NCBI GenBank assembly: GCA_026005055.1
Contig: BPKI01000001.1
Coordinates: 1,054,001 to 1,118,000, forward strand
DNA length: 64,000 nt
Reading direction: 5' to 3'
Source: Lysobacterales bacterium
GTDB lineage: Bacteria; Pseudomonadota; Gammaproteobacteria; Xanthomonadales; BPKI01
Shown here: positions 51,495 through 59,160 of the stretch, one piece after another
How the letters are laid out: every line of letters starts with the position of its first letter
How positions within the stretch are numbered: the stretch's first letter is position 1
Translations under genes and position numbers: made by a program
The notes under the pieces: model-generated
What the model was told of the DNA's origin: nothing
Seen by the model: the letters and a program-made list of their open reading frames with translations, nothing else
Database searches by the model: none

Positions 51495-52410
51495 GCGATC
51501 GGCGCGGTGGCGGGCGCTTGCGACTTTTCTCCTCGCGGGCGCGGCCTTTCTCTATTTGACTTGGGTCCTCCATCGCGAGGCGGCCTCGGCCGCGGAAGCG
51601 CTCTCGAGCCTCTCGCTCGGCAACAGCCTCGTGGCGCTCGCGATGGCGCTGCTCATGCATCTCTTGAAGACGAGCTATTACCTCGAGGTGTGCCGCCGCT
51701 TGGGCGCACCGATCGGGGCTGCAGGGCGGCTCGCCCATGCCTACGCCGTCGCGCAGGTCGCTCGCTACCTTCCGGGAAAGATCTGGGGTGTCGCTTACCA
51801 GATCGGTTCGCTCGGCGATGTTTTTCCCGCTCGGAAGATCATCCTGGCGCATATCGTCCAGATGTTTCAAACGAATCTCCTGGCGGTGGGGGTGCTGGTG
51901 GCGATGCTCGATCTCCTCGTCTTTCATCAGCGCTGGCCGATCGTCATCGCCGTGGCCGTGCTGGTGCTCGTCGAGCTTTTTCATCGCTGGCCGGCGTTGG
52001 AGCGGATTTTCCTCCAGCTATGGGCGAAGCTGCGGGCGCGGCCCGAGCTCGTGGAGTCCGACATCGGAGCGAGCCCCGCGCGCAGCAGTGCCATTTTGCT
52101 CGCCGAGTGGCTGGCCTACTATGCGATGTGGTTCTTTCTGCTCGGCGAGAGGCTTCCTCTGCATGAGCTTGCGCTCCTGGCGACCTGGTACGCCGCGGCC
52201 TCCTTGCTCGCCATCTTCGCCTTCGTGGTGCCGGGGGGGCTTGCGGTACGCGAAGCCATCTTCGTGCTCCTCGCCGGCTCCGCTCACGGCGCCGGTGCCG
52301 CGATCGTTCAAGCCGCGCTCTTGCGCGTGCTCTTGATCAGTGCCGAGGCGTTGGCAGTGGGGGTGGTGCGCTGGATCGGAGGGCGCTTGATGATCGCAGC
52401 TCGCTCATGA
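51472..52410 (+). CDS. Lysylphosphatidylglycerol-synthase-TM / flippase-like membrane protein
   Basis: A 312-residue protein with about 8 membrane helices, resembling the LPG_synthase_TM family (formerly UPF0104). The phrase HAYAVAQVARYLPGKIWGV matches the family pattern of R-x2-P-x-K before a helix, and FAFVVPGGLAVREAIFVLLA is the late conserved P-G-G-x-G-x-R-E motif. Members without the lysyl-transferase half are proposed lipid or polyprenol-sugar translocators. The GTG at 51472 is a choice; ATG at 51424 would add 16 residues inside the previous gene. It overlaps both neighbours. Confidence 0.75.
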   Translation: MRAPGAAERSARWRALATFLLAGAAFLYLTWVLHREAASAAEALSSLSLGNSLVALAMALLMHLLKTSYYLEVCRRLGAPIGAAGRLAHAYAVAQVARYLPGKIWGVAYQIGSLGDVFPARKIILAHIVQMFQTNLLAVGVLVAMLDLLVFHQRWPIVIAVAVLVLVELFHRWPALERIFLQLWAKLRARPELVESDIGASPARSSAILLAEWLAYYAMWFFLLGERLPLHELALLATWYAAASLLAIFAFVVPGGLAVREAIFVLLAGSAHGAGAAIVQAALLRVLLISAEALAVGVVRWIGGRLMIAARS

Positions 52411-53153
52411 AGGACGCGCCGCTCGATCAGCGTCCGCATTGGGATGCGCTGGCCCATCTCGATCCGGATGCGGCCGTGATCGACCCTCGCGATCGCCGCG
52501 GGGACAAAAATGCCTATTTGGCTGCGATTCGCAACGAAACCATCGCACAGTCCCTGGCCGCGCGTGGCGTACGAACCGCGCTCGATCTCGGCTGTGGCAC
52601 CGGCAGCCTGGGCAGAACCCTCCTCGGACTGGGGGCGCGCGTCGTCGGGTTGGATATCGCGCGCGGTTTGCTCGCGCGCGTCGCCGAGCGCGGCTTGGGC
52701 GATGCCTATTTGCCTGTGCTCTACGATGGCTGGCGTTTTCCGATCCGCGACGCTTCGCTGGACGCCGTCACGACCTACGTGGTCATGACCCACATCGTGG
52801 AGGATCGGCAGCTCATCCAGGTGCTCGGCGAATGCGCGAGGGTGCTCGCGCCGGGAGGGGTGCTCATCGCGATCGAACAGGTGCGGCGGAAGGTTCGAGA
52901 CCAGCCGAGCGCTTTCAAGCGGTTCCGGACGCTCGCAAGCTATGAGCAGCTCTTTGCCGAAGCCGGGTTGCGGCCTCGCCGCGCGGAGATCCTCCGCTAT
53001 GGCCACACGCCGTGGATCTATCTCATTCGTTTCGGATGGATCCCGAAGCGACTTCATGGGCGGCTCGCGCGCCTCGAGCGCTGGTGGGGATCGCGAATCG
53101 GGGTGCCGCCTTGGGATTATTGCGACGTCCTGTTCGAGGCGGCCAAGCCATGA
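52407..53153 (+). CDS. Class I SAM-dependent methyltransferase
   Basis: A 248-residue cytosolic methyltransferase. Motif I is ALDLGCGTGSLGRTLL, the acidic end of strand 2 is VVGLDIARGLL, and LAPGGVLIAIEQ is the post-motif. The target is unknown; its position in the operon suggests a sugar or lipid-sugar. It overlaps both neighbouring genes by 4 bases. Confidence 0.88.
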   Translation: MKDAPLDQRPHWDALAHLDPDAAVIDPRDRRGDKNAYLAAIRNETIAQSLAARGVRTALDLGCGTGSLGRTLLGLGARVVGLDIARGLLARVAERGLGDAYLPVLYDGWRFPIRDASLDAVTTYVVMTHIVEDRQLIQVLGECARVLAPGGVLIAIEQVRRKVRDQPSAFKRFRTLASYEQLFAEAGLRPRRAEILRYGHTPWIYLIRFGWIPKRLHGRLARLERWWGSRIGVPPWDYCDVLFEAAKP

Positions 53154-54223
53154 GCGCAGCGCAGGAGCTTGCGGTCGCCATCGTCGGGGGAGGGCCGGCT
53201 GGGCTGTCGCTCGCTGCCCATTTGTGTCGAGCGAAGATCGAGACGCTGGTGCTCGAGCGGGGGCGGGTCGCGGAGAGCTGGTGGCATTACCCCCCCACGA
53301 TGCGCCTTCTCAGCCCCTGGTGGACCAACGTCCTCGAAACGCGCGATGCCTTTCAGCGTTCCCCCTTCGCCATCGCTGCGGCATCGGTTTATCGCGAGTA
53401 TCTGCTTGCTTTTGCGGCACGCCATCGGCTTCCCGTGCGCGAGCGGAGCGACATCGTCGCGCTTCAGCCTCATTCCGGCCGATGGCTGTTGCGTTCGGCG
53501 ACGGGTGAGGCCTGGTCGGCCGCGTGCGTGGTCCTGGCCACCGGCTATTTCTCGGCGCCGCGCGAACCAAGGCCAGCCTTCGAGAGCGACCACTCGATCC
53601 CTGTACGGCATGCCGCGACGGTCGAGGATTACGATGCCTTCGCGGCGGCTCACCGCGGGCGCACGGTGGTGCTCGTCGGAAAAAGGGTGAGCGCAGGCCA
53701 GCTGATGGTGGAGCTTTACCGCCGCGGCGTGCGCATCGTGCTCTCGGCCCGGCGGCCGATCCGCTTCCGGCGCGGCGATGCCATCGGGCGCTTACGCGAT
53801 CAGGTCTATTTCTTCTGGGAATGGCTCCGGGTTCTCGCTCAGCCGCATCTGCACGCCGACTCCTTTCCGGTCATGGACGGAGGCGAAACCGAGCGTTTGC
53901 TCGGCAGCGGTCGCGTGCCGCTGGTGGGGCCGATTCGCGCGATCGCGGCGGGTCATGTCCATACCGTCGACGGGGAGCGTTTTCCCGCCGATCTCATCCT
54001 GCTCGCGACCGGCTACCGACCCGCGCTCTCGCTGCTCGAGGGCTGGCTGAGCTTGGATCCGGAGAGCGGCTTGCCGCCGATGGATGGTTTTGGTGTTCGC
54101 GATTGTCCTGGCCTTTACCTTCTCGGCTTCGACAATCTCTACAACTTTCGTAGCCGCTATTTGCGCGGCCTTCGCGCCGATGCGGCACGGCTTGCTCGCG
54201 AGCTCAAGAGGCGCTTGCGCTAG
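53150..54223 (+). CDS. FAD-dependent oxidoreductase, flavin-monooxygenase-like
   Basis: A 357-residue flavoprotein. It has the FAD dinucleotide fold VAIVGGGPAGLSLAAHL (residues about 8-24), an active-site-like VAESWWHYPPTMRLLSPW, a second nucleotide-binding strand TVVLVGKRVSAGQLMVEL where the usual GxGxSA is altered to GKRVSA, and ILLATGYRPAL. It resembles YUC/FMO or thioredoxin-reductase-like monooxygenases. The altered NADPH site is odd. It ends the plus operon and overlaps the minus operon by 4 bases. Confidence 0.8.
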   Translation: MSAAQELAVAIVGGGPAGLSLAAHLCRAKIETLVLERGRVAESWWHYPPTMRLLSPWWTNVLETRDAFQRSPFAIAAASVYREYLLAFAARHRLPVRERSDIVALQPHSGRWLLRSATGEAWSAACVVLATGYFSAPREPRPAFESDHSIPVRHAATVEDYDAFAAAHRGRTVVLVGKRVSAGQLMVELYRRGVRIVLSARRPIRFRRGDAIGRLRDQVYFFWEWLRVLAQPHLHADSFPVMDGGETERLLGSGRVPLVGPIRAIAAGHVHTVDGERFPADLILLATGYRPALSLLEGWLSLDPESGLPPMDGFGVRDCPGLYLLGFDNLYNFRSRYLRGLRADAARLARELKRRLR

Positions 54224-55344
54224 GCGAAGGGTTGCGGATCGCAATCCGCGAGCGCCTCGATGAGCCGAAGACCAGGGCGCGGACGGAGCAGCGGGGGAAT
54301 GGGAACGAAAAGCAAGCTCAAGGCGAGCTCACGAGCGCCAGGAAAAGAGGCGAGGAAATCCTTCGGAAAACAATCGAAGTCCCAATAGCGGGGGCAGTCG
54401 ATTCCCTCTCTCCTGAGACTTTGCCGCGCTTGGTCGCGCCCACGAACCCGAAACGCGAAAGCCGGAACCAAAGCCTCTTCAGGGATTCGCCAGCCTGGCA
54501 TCCGCTCGCGCCCGGTGATCGGCTCTGCTCGCTTCTGGAGGGCTTCGAGGGCCGAGCGCATGAGTTCGCGGCGCGTATCGAGCTCGCGGCTCGCCAAGCG
54601 ATGGCCAAGAACTTGCTGAAACCGTCTCGTGGGAAGGTGCAACGCGAAGGGCGGCTCCGCGGGCTCAGCGCCGTGGCCTCGCTGGGCCCGATACGAAGCA
54701 AGCCGCAGCGCAAGGGAGCTGTCGCGGAGCGCGCCCTTGAGAAGCCACAGCAGGCCTCGCCTGGGGCGTGGTTCTGAGCAGTGCACGGGAAGCCTTCCGG
54801 CCAAGCGCTCATCGTAGGCAAGGAGTGCGCCCCCAGCGCCGAAGGCGAGCGGCTTGCCCCTGCCGAAGCTCAAGATGCGCGCGGTCACACCTCGCGTGGA
54901 TACGGCCGGATCGATCACAAGCGCGCAATCCTCGATCACCGGAACGCCCATGCGGTCGGCCTGGGCGATGATCCAGTCGCGATCGGGGGCGCGGCCGAAG
55001 AGATGGGTGAGCAGGACCGCCTTCAGCGAAGGGCTCAGCGCCTTGTGAAAACCGTCGGGATCGAAGCCGCCGCCCTCCGGGTCGAGATCGACGGGCAGGG
55101 GTCGCTCGCCGATACCCCGCAGCATCGCGAACACGCTCGGACAGGTGTAAGCGGGCACCAGCACCGAACCCGGAGGGCCCAAGGCGCGCAGAACAATCGC
55201 CAAAGCATCGCGCGCCGAAGAGCACAGCTCGGCGTATCGAGGGGGCGCGGCGCTCAGTTTCGCCCACCACGCTTCCTGCGGACGAGGCGCCAGGCTCGCT
55301 GCCAGGAGGGGCGTGAGCGAAACCGGCAGATACCGAGGTTTCAT
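54220..55344 (-). CDS. DegT-like PLP enzyme (second copy in the locus)
   Basis: A 374-residue, divergent DegT/DnrJ-fold protein. It keeps SARDALAIVLRALG, LVPAYTCPSVF, the cofactor aspartate in VIEDCALVIDP (D139), and a probable PLP lysine K164 in SFGRGKPLAFGAGGALL. The C-terminal half is unlike the first copy. It may be an aminotransferase or a related sugar-modifying PLP enzyme. The ATG at 55344 overlaps the upstream stop by 4 bases. Confidence 0.82.
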   Translation of the reverse strand: MKPRYLPVSLTPLLAASLAPRPQEAWWAKLSAAPPRYAELCSSARDALAIVLRALGPPGSVLVPAYTCPSVFAMLRGIGERPLPVDLDPEGGGFDPDGFHKALSPSLKAVLLTHLFGRAPDRDWIIAQADRMGVPVIEDCALVIDPAVSTRGVTARILSFGRGKPLAFGAGGALLAYDERLAGRLPVHCSEPRPRRGLLWLLKGALRDSSLALRLASYRAQRGHGAEPAEPPFALHLPTRRFQQVLGHRLASRELDTRRELMRSALEALQKRAEPITGRERMPGWRIPEEALVPAFAFRVRGRDQARQSLRREGIDCPRYWDFDCFPKDFLASFPGARELALSLLFVPIPPLLRPRPGLRLIEALADCDPQPFA

Positions 55345-56288
55345 CGGCGGCGCGCCCCGTGCTTGAGCTTGAAGGCAAGCGCCGCCTGCATCGCCCGTCC
55401 GATCAGGCCGCGGCTCGTGTGCTGGGTGGTGCAGACCCCGAGGCGGTCGCCCCACTTGCGTTTGAAGGCGATGAGCCCTGACTGCCTCGGGGGGGAGGCC
55501 ATGAGATCGAGGCGCAAGCAACCCGATCGTCGGCTCTGCTCCACCACTGCCTCGAGCAAGAGGTCGCCCGCCCCGCGCCGGCGCGCCTCCTCGTCGGCGG
55601 CGGCATGGAGGTAGAAGCCCGTGTCCTCGTGGATGGCGAGGATCGCGAAGGCCCGAAGCTGCCCCCACCCATCGCAGAGGCCGAACACGAACAGCCCCGG
55701 GTGGCGCACCCTGCCCAAATGCCCGAAATAGGCGGTGTTGTACACCGCCTGGCCTCGGTGACGCGCGATGACCTCCGCATAGAGCCGGGCCGCCGCTGCC
55801 ATCTCGAGGGACTCGCGAACGAGCTCCCAATCGCCGAGGTGACGCCGAGCGTAGGCGAGATCGCGCCGAAGCCGGGAGGAGGGCCTCCAGCTCGGAAGAT
55901 TCTCGATCCACACATCGGGCCGTTCCCCCTCGGACAACGCATCCTCGGCTTTTTGAAGCATCGGCAAGCTGAAGCGCACCGTCTGACAGTGGCCGCCTGC
56001 GAGCAGCGCGGCCGCAAGCGCCTCGCGCTCGCAGGGGTCGGAAAGAGGGCAGATGGGAAAGCCGAGGAAAGCGAGGCGGAGAAAGCCCAAGCGCGTGAAC
56101 ACCGGCACGACGAGGCCGCGCTGCCGCTCGCGATGCCAGGCGAACAGGCAGCGTGCGCCCAGTGCCTGCAGGGCTTCTGCCCAAGCGCTTGCCGCGAACC
56201 AGGCCGGGCGCGACTCCGACCATGCGGCGAGTTCAGGAATCGGGGTCTCGGCGATGTGCCAGGCCGGATGCGCCTTCAGCCCACGCAT
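55341..56288 (-). CDS. FemAB/GNAT-fold acyltransferase-like protein
   Basis: A 315-residue protein with the two-lobe pattern of the FemAB-like Acetyltransf_6 group found in polysaccharide loci. Telling parts are RGLVVPVFTRLGFLRLAF early, LRRDLAYARRHLGDWELV and YNTAYFGHL in the middle, and LLLEAVVEQSRRSGCLRLDL with FKRKWGDRLG near the end. Such proteins acylate or add amino acids to amino sugars, which fits the two neighbouring DegT enzymes. Acyl donor unknown. The ATG at 56288 overlaps the GT4 stop by 13 bases. Confidence 0.75.
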   Translation of the reverse strand: MRGLKAHPAWHIAETPIPELAAWSESRPAWFAASAWAEALQALGARCLFAWHRERQRGLVVPVFTRLGFLRLAFLGFPICPLSDPCEREALAAALLAGGHCQTVRFSLPMLQKAEDALSEGERPDVWIENLPSWRPSSRLRRDLAYARRHLGDWELVRESLEMAAAARLYAEVIARHRGQAVYNTAYFGHLGRVRHPGLFVFGLCDGWGQLRAFAILAIHEDTGFYLHAAADEEARRRGAGDLLLEAVVEQSRRSGCLRLDLMASPPRQSGLIAFKRKWGDRLGVCTTQHTSRGLIGRAMQAALAFKLKHGARRR

Positions 56289-57415
56289 GAAAGAAGCTTC
56301 GCCGCGATGCGCTGCAAATCGAAGTCCGTCGCCGCCTGACTCAAGGCTTTTGCGAAACGCTGCGGTCCTTGCGCGAGGGCGTCGCCGAGAGCGGCGGCGA
56401 AAGCGGCCGCCGAAACGTCGCGCGCGAGCAACCCGCAGGCGTATTCGCAGAGCAGGCGCGGGAGATCGCCGACGGGCATGGCGAGCACCGGTCGGCCGGC
56501 TGCGAGCGCATCGGAGAACACCAGAGGAATGCTTTCGATGCGCGAAGGGATGAGGATGAAATCGGCGCGCCGAAGCGCCTCGAAGGCGCGTTCGCGGTCG
56601 AGGAATCCCGGGCATTCGATGGGCCTTCCTGCCGCCTGCAGGGCCTGGATCCGTTCGCGCAGCCTGGGCGCGAGCGGGCCGTCGCCCGCGAGCTCGACGG
56701 CCTCGACCCTGCGCCAGTCTGCCTCGCCGAGCAGCGACAGCGCGTCGATCAGAAGATCGATGCCTTTGTTGGGGTGCCAGCGGCCGAGATAGAGCAGACG
56801 ATAAGGTGGATCGGTGCGAAGCGGAGGCGGTGGATCGCTCGCTCGTCTTCGGGCGCTCGGTAAAAAGCCCACCGGCTGCTGGCACAGCTTCTCGGTTTCT
56901 TCGGCGAGTGCGATTCCGTCGGCGAAACGATGCGCGGCGCCTCGAAGCACGCGGCAGAGCTGCCCGCGAACCCAGGGGATTCGGGACAGGCTCCAGATGT
57001 CGCTGCCGAGGGCCCAGACCGAGTAGGGCACCCCGTGACGGCGAGAAGCGCTGCGGGCCCAGGCGCCGCAAGGCAGAGCCCAAAGGGCGAGCAGGTGCCG
57101 GCTGGGGCCGGCGGTGACCGCGCGCATCGTGCTGCGAAAGCCCGAACGCAGCACGTGCAGGATGGCGAGCGCATCCACTGGGTGCCACGGGCGAAGCGTG
57201 GAGAGCGCTCGCCCCGCTGGCGCCGCGAAGCGGAAGACTTCAAGCTGCGGCCCGAGTCGCTCCCGGCCTTCCCTTGGCCCGGGGGCGACGACGCGCACCG
57301 GCATCTCTCCGGCGATCCGTTCGGCGAGCTCGGCCACGAAGCCGCCCGCGGCTTCGCTGCCATCCGCGCGCCACGGGTAGGAGCTCGAGATCAGGACGAT
57401 GGCGGATTTTTGCAT
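56276..57415 (-). CDS. Glycosyltransferase family 4 protein
   Basis: A 379-residue GT-B glycosyltransferase. The N-terminal domain starts AIVLISSSYPWRADGSEAAG, the sugar-nucleotide domain has RLLYLGRWHPNKGIDLLIDA, VELAGDGPLAPRLRERI and the E-rich PSRIESIPLVFSDALAAGRP. A retaining mechanism is typical. The ATG at 57415 gives the normal start; a longer frame is shadow. It overlaps the end of the frameshifted methyltransferase gene by 25 bases. Confidence 0.9.
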   Translation of the reverse strand: MQKSAIVLISSSYPWRADGSEAAGGFVAELAERIAGEMPVRVVAPGPREGRERLGPQLEVFRFAAPAGRALSTLRPWHPVDALAILHVLRSGFRSTMRAVTAGPSRHLLALWALPCGAWARSASRRHGVPYSVWALGSDIWSLSRIPWVRGQLCRVLRGAAHRFADGIALAEETEKLCQQPVGFLPSARRRASDPPPPLRTDPPYRLLYLGRWHPNKGIDLLIDALSLLGEADWRRVEAVELAGDGPLAPRLRERIQALQAAGRPIECPGFLDRERAFEALRRADFILIPSRIESIPLVFSDALAAGRPVLAMPVGDLPRLLCEYACGLLARDVSAAAFAAALGDALAQGPQRFAKALSQAATDFDLQRIAAKLLSCVG

Positions 57416-58132
57416 CGCTTGCGGGCAAGCACGCGGTAGCCGCCGACGAGAGGTTCCCAGTTCGGGAGAAGGCGGGCGAAGAGCCAAGCGGAGAGGTTGA
57501 TGAGGGGGATGAAAAGCAGCAGCGGCACGACGAGGATCAAGGCCGGATGGCGGCGTTCCGAGGCGGCGATGGCGCATCCTGCGATGGCGAGGTTGGCAAG
57601 CACGGCGACGACTTCGATCGTCGGGGTACGCGACTTCATGGCCACGACTTCGAAGCCGAGCCCCGCGAGTGCGCGTTGAAGCCCGAAGCGCGTATATCGC
57701 TGAAAATCGTGGGGCGCGTCATGCACGGGGGTAAAGGAAGGGGATGCTGAGCAGCAGCCACCCTCCCTCGGCGAGCAGGCGTTGAAACTCGCGGAGTGCG
57801 GCGTGCGGCTCGGGCAGATGCTCGAGCACGTCGAAAGCCGCGACCGCCGTGAAGCGCTCGTCCTTGAAGGGCAAGCGGCAGGCATCGGGGAAGACATCGG
57901 GGCGGGCACCGTAGCGCTGGCCCCCGATCCGGGGATGATCCAGACCCAGATAACGCCACTCCGGCGGCAGTGTCTTCTCGAGCCAGCGATCGGCGCAGCC
58001 CACGTCGAGGAGGAGACCGGCGGAGCCAGTGAGCTCCGGCGGCCAGGGTTCTCGCCGCTCGAGCAACCATTGCGGATTCAGCGGTGTCGCCCGCAGGGGC
58101 GCGAGCCAGCGGCGCAAGGTGGCGGCGATCAT
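57391..58132 (-). pseudogene. SAM-dependent methyltransferase with membrane tail, disrupted by a one-base frameshift
   Basis: Two adjacent minus-strand frames encode one protein. The first (58132 to 57719) has LLLDVGCADRWLE, FDVLEHLPEPHAALREFQR and LLLSIPFLYP, then runs out after RA. The second resumes with VHDAPHDFQRYTRFGLQRAL, VEVVAVLANLAIAG (membrane) and WEPLVGGYRVLARKR to a stop at 57391. The break is at a run of five Gs on the plus strand (57727-57731); with four, the text reads FLYPVHDAPHDFQRYT and the gene is 246 residues without interruption. It may be a true mutation, a phase-variable run or a sequencing error. It lies between the GT2 and GT4 genes and overlaps both. Confidence 0.85.
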
Positions 58133-58992
58133 TCGCGCTCGGCGCGGGCGTAGGTGAGGGCAGTGATCTGCTCGCTCACCAGGCCGATCAGGAACACGAT
58201 CACGGAGGCGCTGAAGAGCAACAGGCTCATGTTGGTGAAGCGTCCTTGAGTGAGGTAGGTGTAGCCGTAATAGCCAAGGCCGGTGAAAAAGAACAGCGCC
58301 GCGATCGGCGCGAAGACCCGAAGCGGGGCGTAGAGCGTGGCGATCTTGAAGATGATGGCGAGGAAGCGAAGACCATCGCGCAGAGGGCGGATGTGGCTTT
58401 TCTGGCTTCCCTGCCGGGGTCGAAAATCAACCGGCACGTAGGCCACCGGATAGGCGCTGCGGAAAAACGCCATGGTGATCGTGGTGGGGTAGCTGAAGCC
58501 GTTCGGCAAAAGGTGCAAGAACTCTCGGAAGCGCTCGGCGCGGACGGCGCGGAAACCGGAGGTCAGGTCGAGGATGCGGTGGCCGGTGACGTAGCTCGCA
58601 AGCAGGTTATAGAAGCGATTGGCCAAGCCGCGTCCGAGATTGGCCTGCCCCCCTCGCACCCGCGCCCCCACGACCATGTCGTAGCCCTCCTCGAGCTTGG
58701 CGAGCAGCTTAGGGATGGCTTCCGGCGGATGCTGCCCGTCCGCGTCCAGGAAAACGAGGACCTCTCCTTGCGCCGCGCGCGCCCCTCTCTTGATGGCGGC
58801 GCCGTTTCCCATCGAGTAGGGTGCGGAGAGAACCCTGGCCCCATGTTCCCTCGCCACGGCCGCGGTGGTGTCGGTCGATCCATCGTCGGCCACGATGAGC
58901 TCCGCCTCGGGAAACCGGGCGCGAAGCTCCGCGAGGAGGACGTGGAGATTCTCGCCCTCGTTCTTCGCGGGCAGGATGATCGAAAGACGCAT
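58129..58992 (-). CDS. GT2 polyprenyl-phosphate glycosyltransferase (DPM1/ArnC-like) with two membrane helices
   Basis: A 287-residue inverting glycosyltransferase. Motifs: LSIILPAKNEGENL, VADDGSTD, GNGAAIKRGARAAQGEVLVF, the metal-binding DADGQHPPE, and DLTSGFRAVRAERF. Two C-terminal membrane helices (about 216-240 and 255-280) match enzymes that load sugars onto polyprenyl phosphate for use by GT-C transferases. It heads the minus operon, 168 bases from pilB. Confidence 0.92.
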   Translation of the reverse strand: MRLSIILPAKNEGENLHVLLAELRARFPEAELIVADDGSTDTTAAVAREHGARVLSAPYSMGNGAAIKRGARAAQGEVLVFLDADGQHPPEAIPKLLAKLEEGYDMVVGARVRGGQANLGRGLANRFYNLLASYVTGHRILDLTSGFRAVRAERFREFLHLLPNGFSYPTTITMAFFRSAYPVAYVPVDFRPRQGSQKSHIRPLRDGLRFLAIIFKIATLYAPLRVFAPIAALFFFTGLGYYGYTYLTQGRFTNMSLLLFSASVIVFLIGLVSEQITALTYARAERE

Positions 58993-59160
58993 CGGATGAG
59001 CGCCCTCGCCCTTGGTGGATGGGACCCCAGTTTAAGCGTGCAGGGCCTCAGCGACTTCATCGTGGGCGTGGGCGAGGAATGGCGGCCATGCGTACCCAAA
59101 TGCGCTTGGATGCGCTAGAGTGATCCCCGAGAGGGTCATCGAGAGGCCGAGTGGTCGGTC

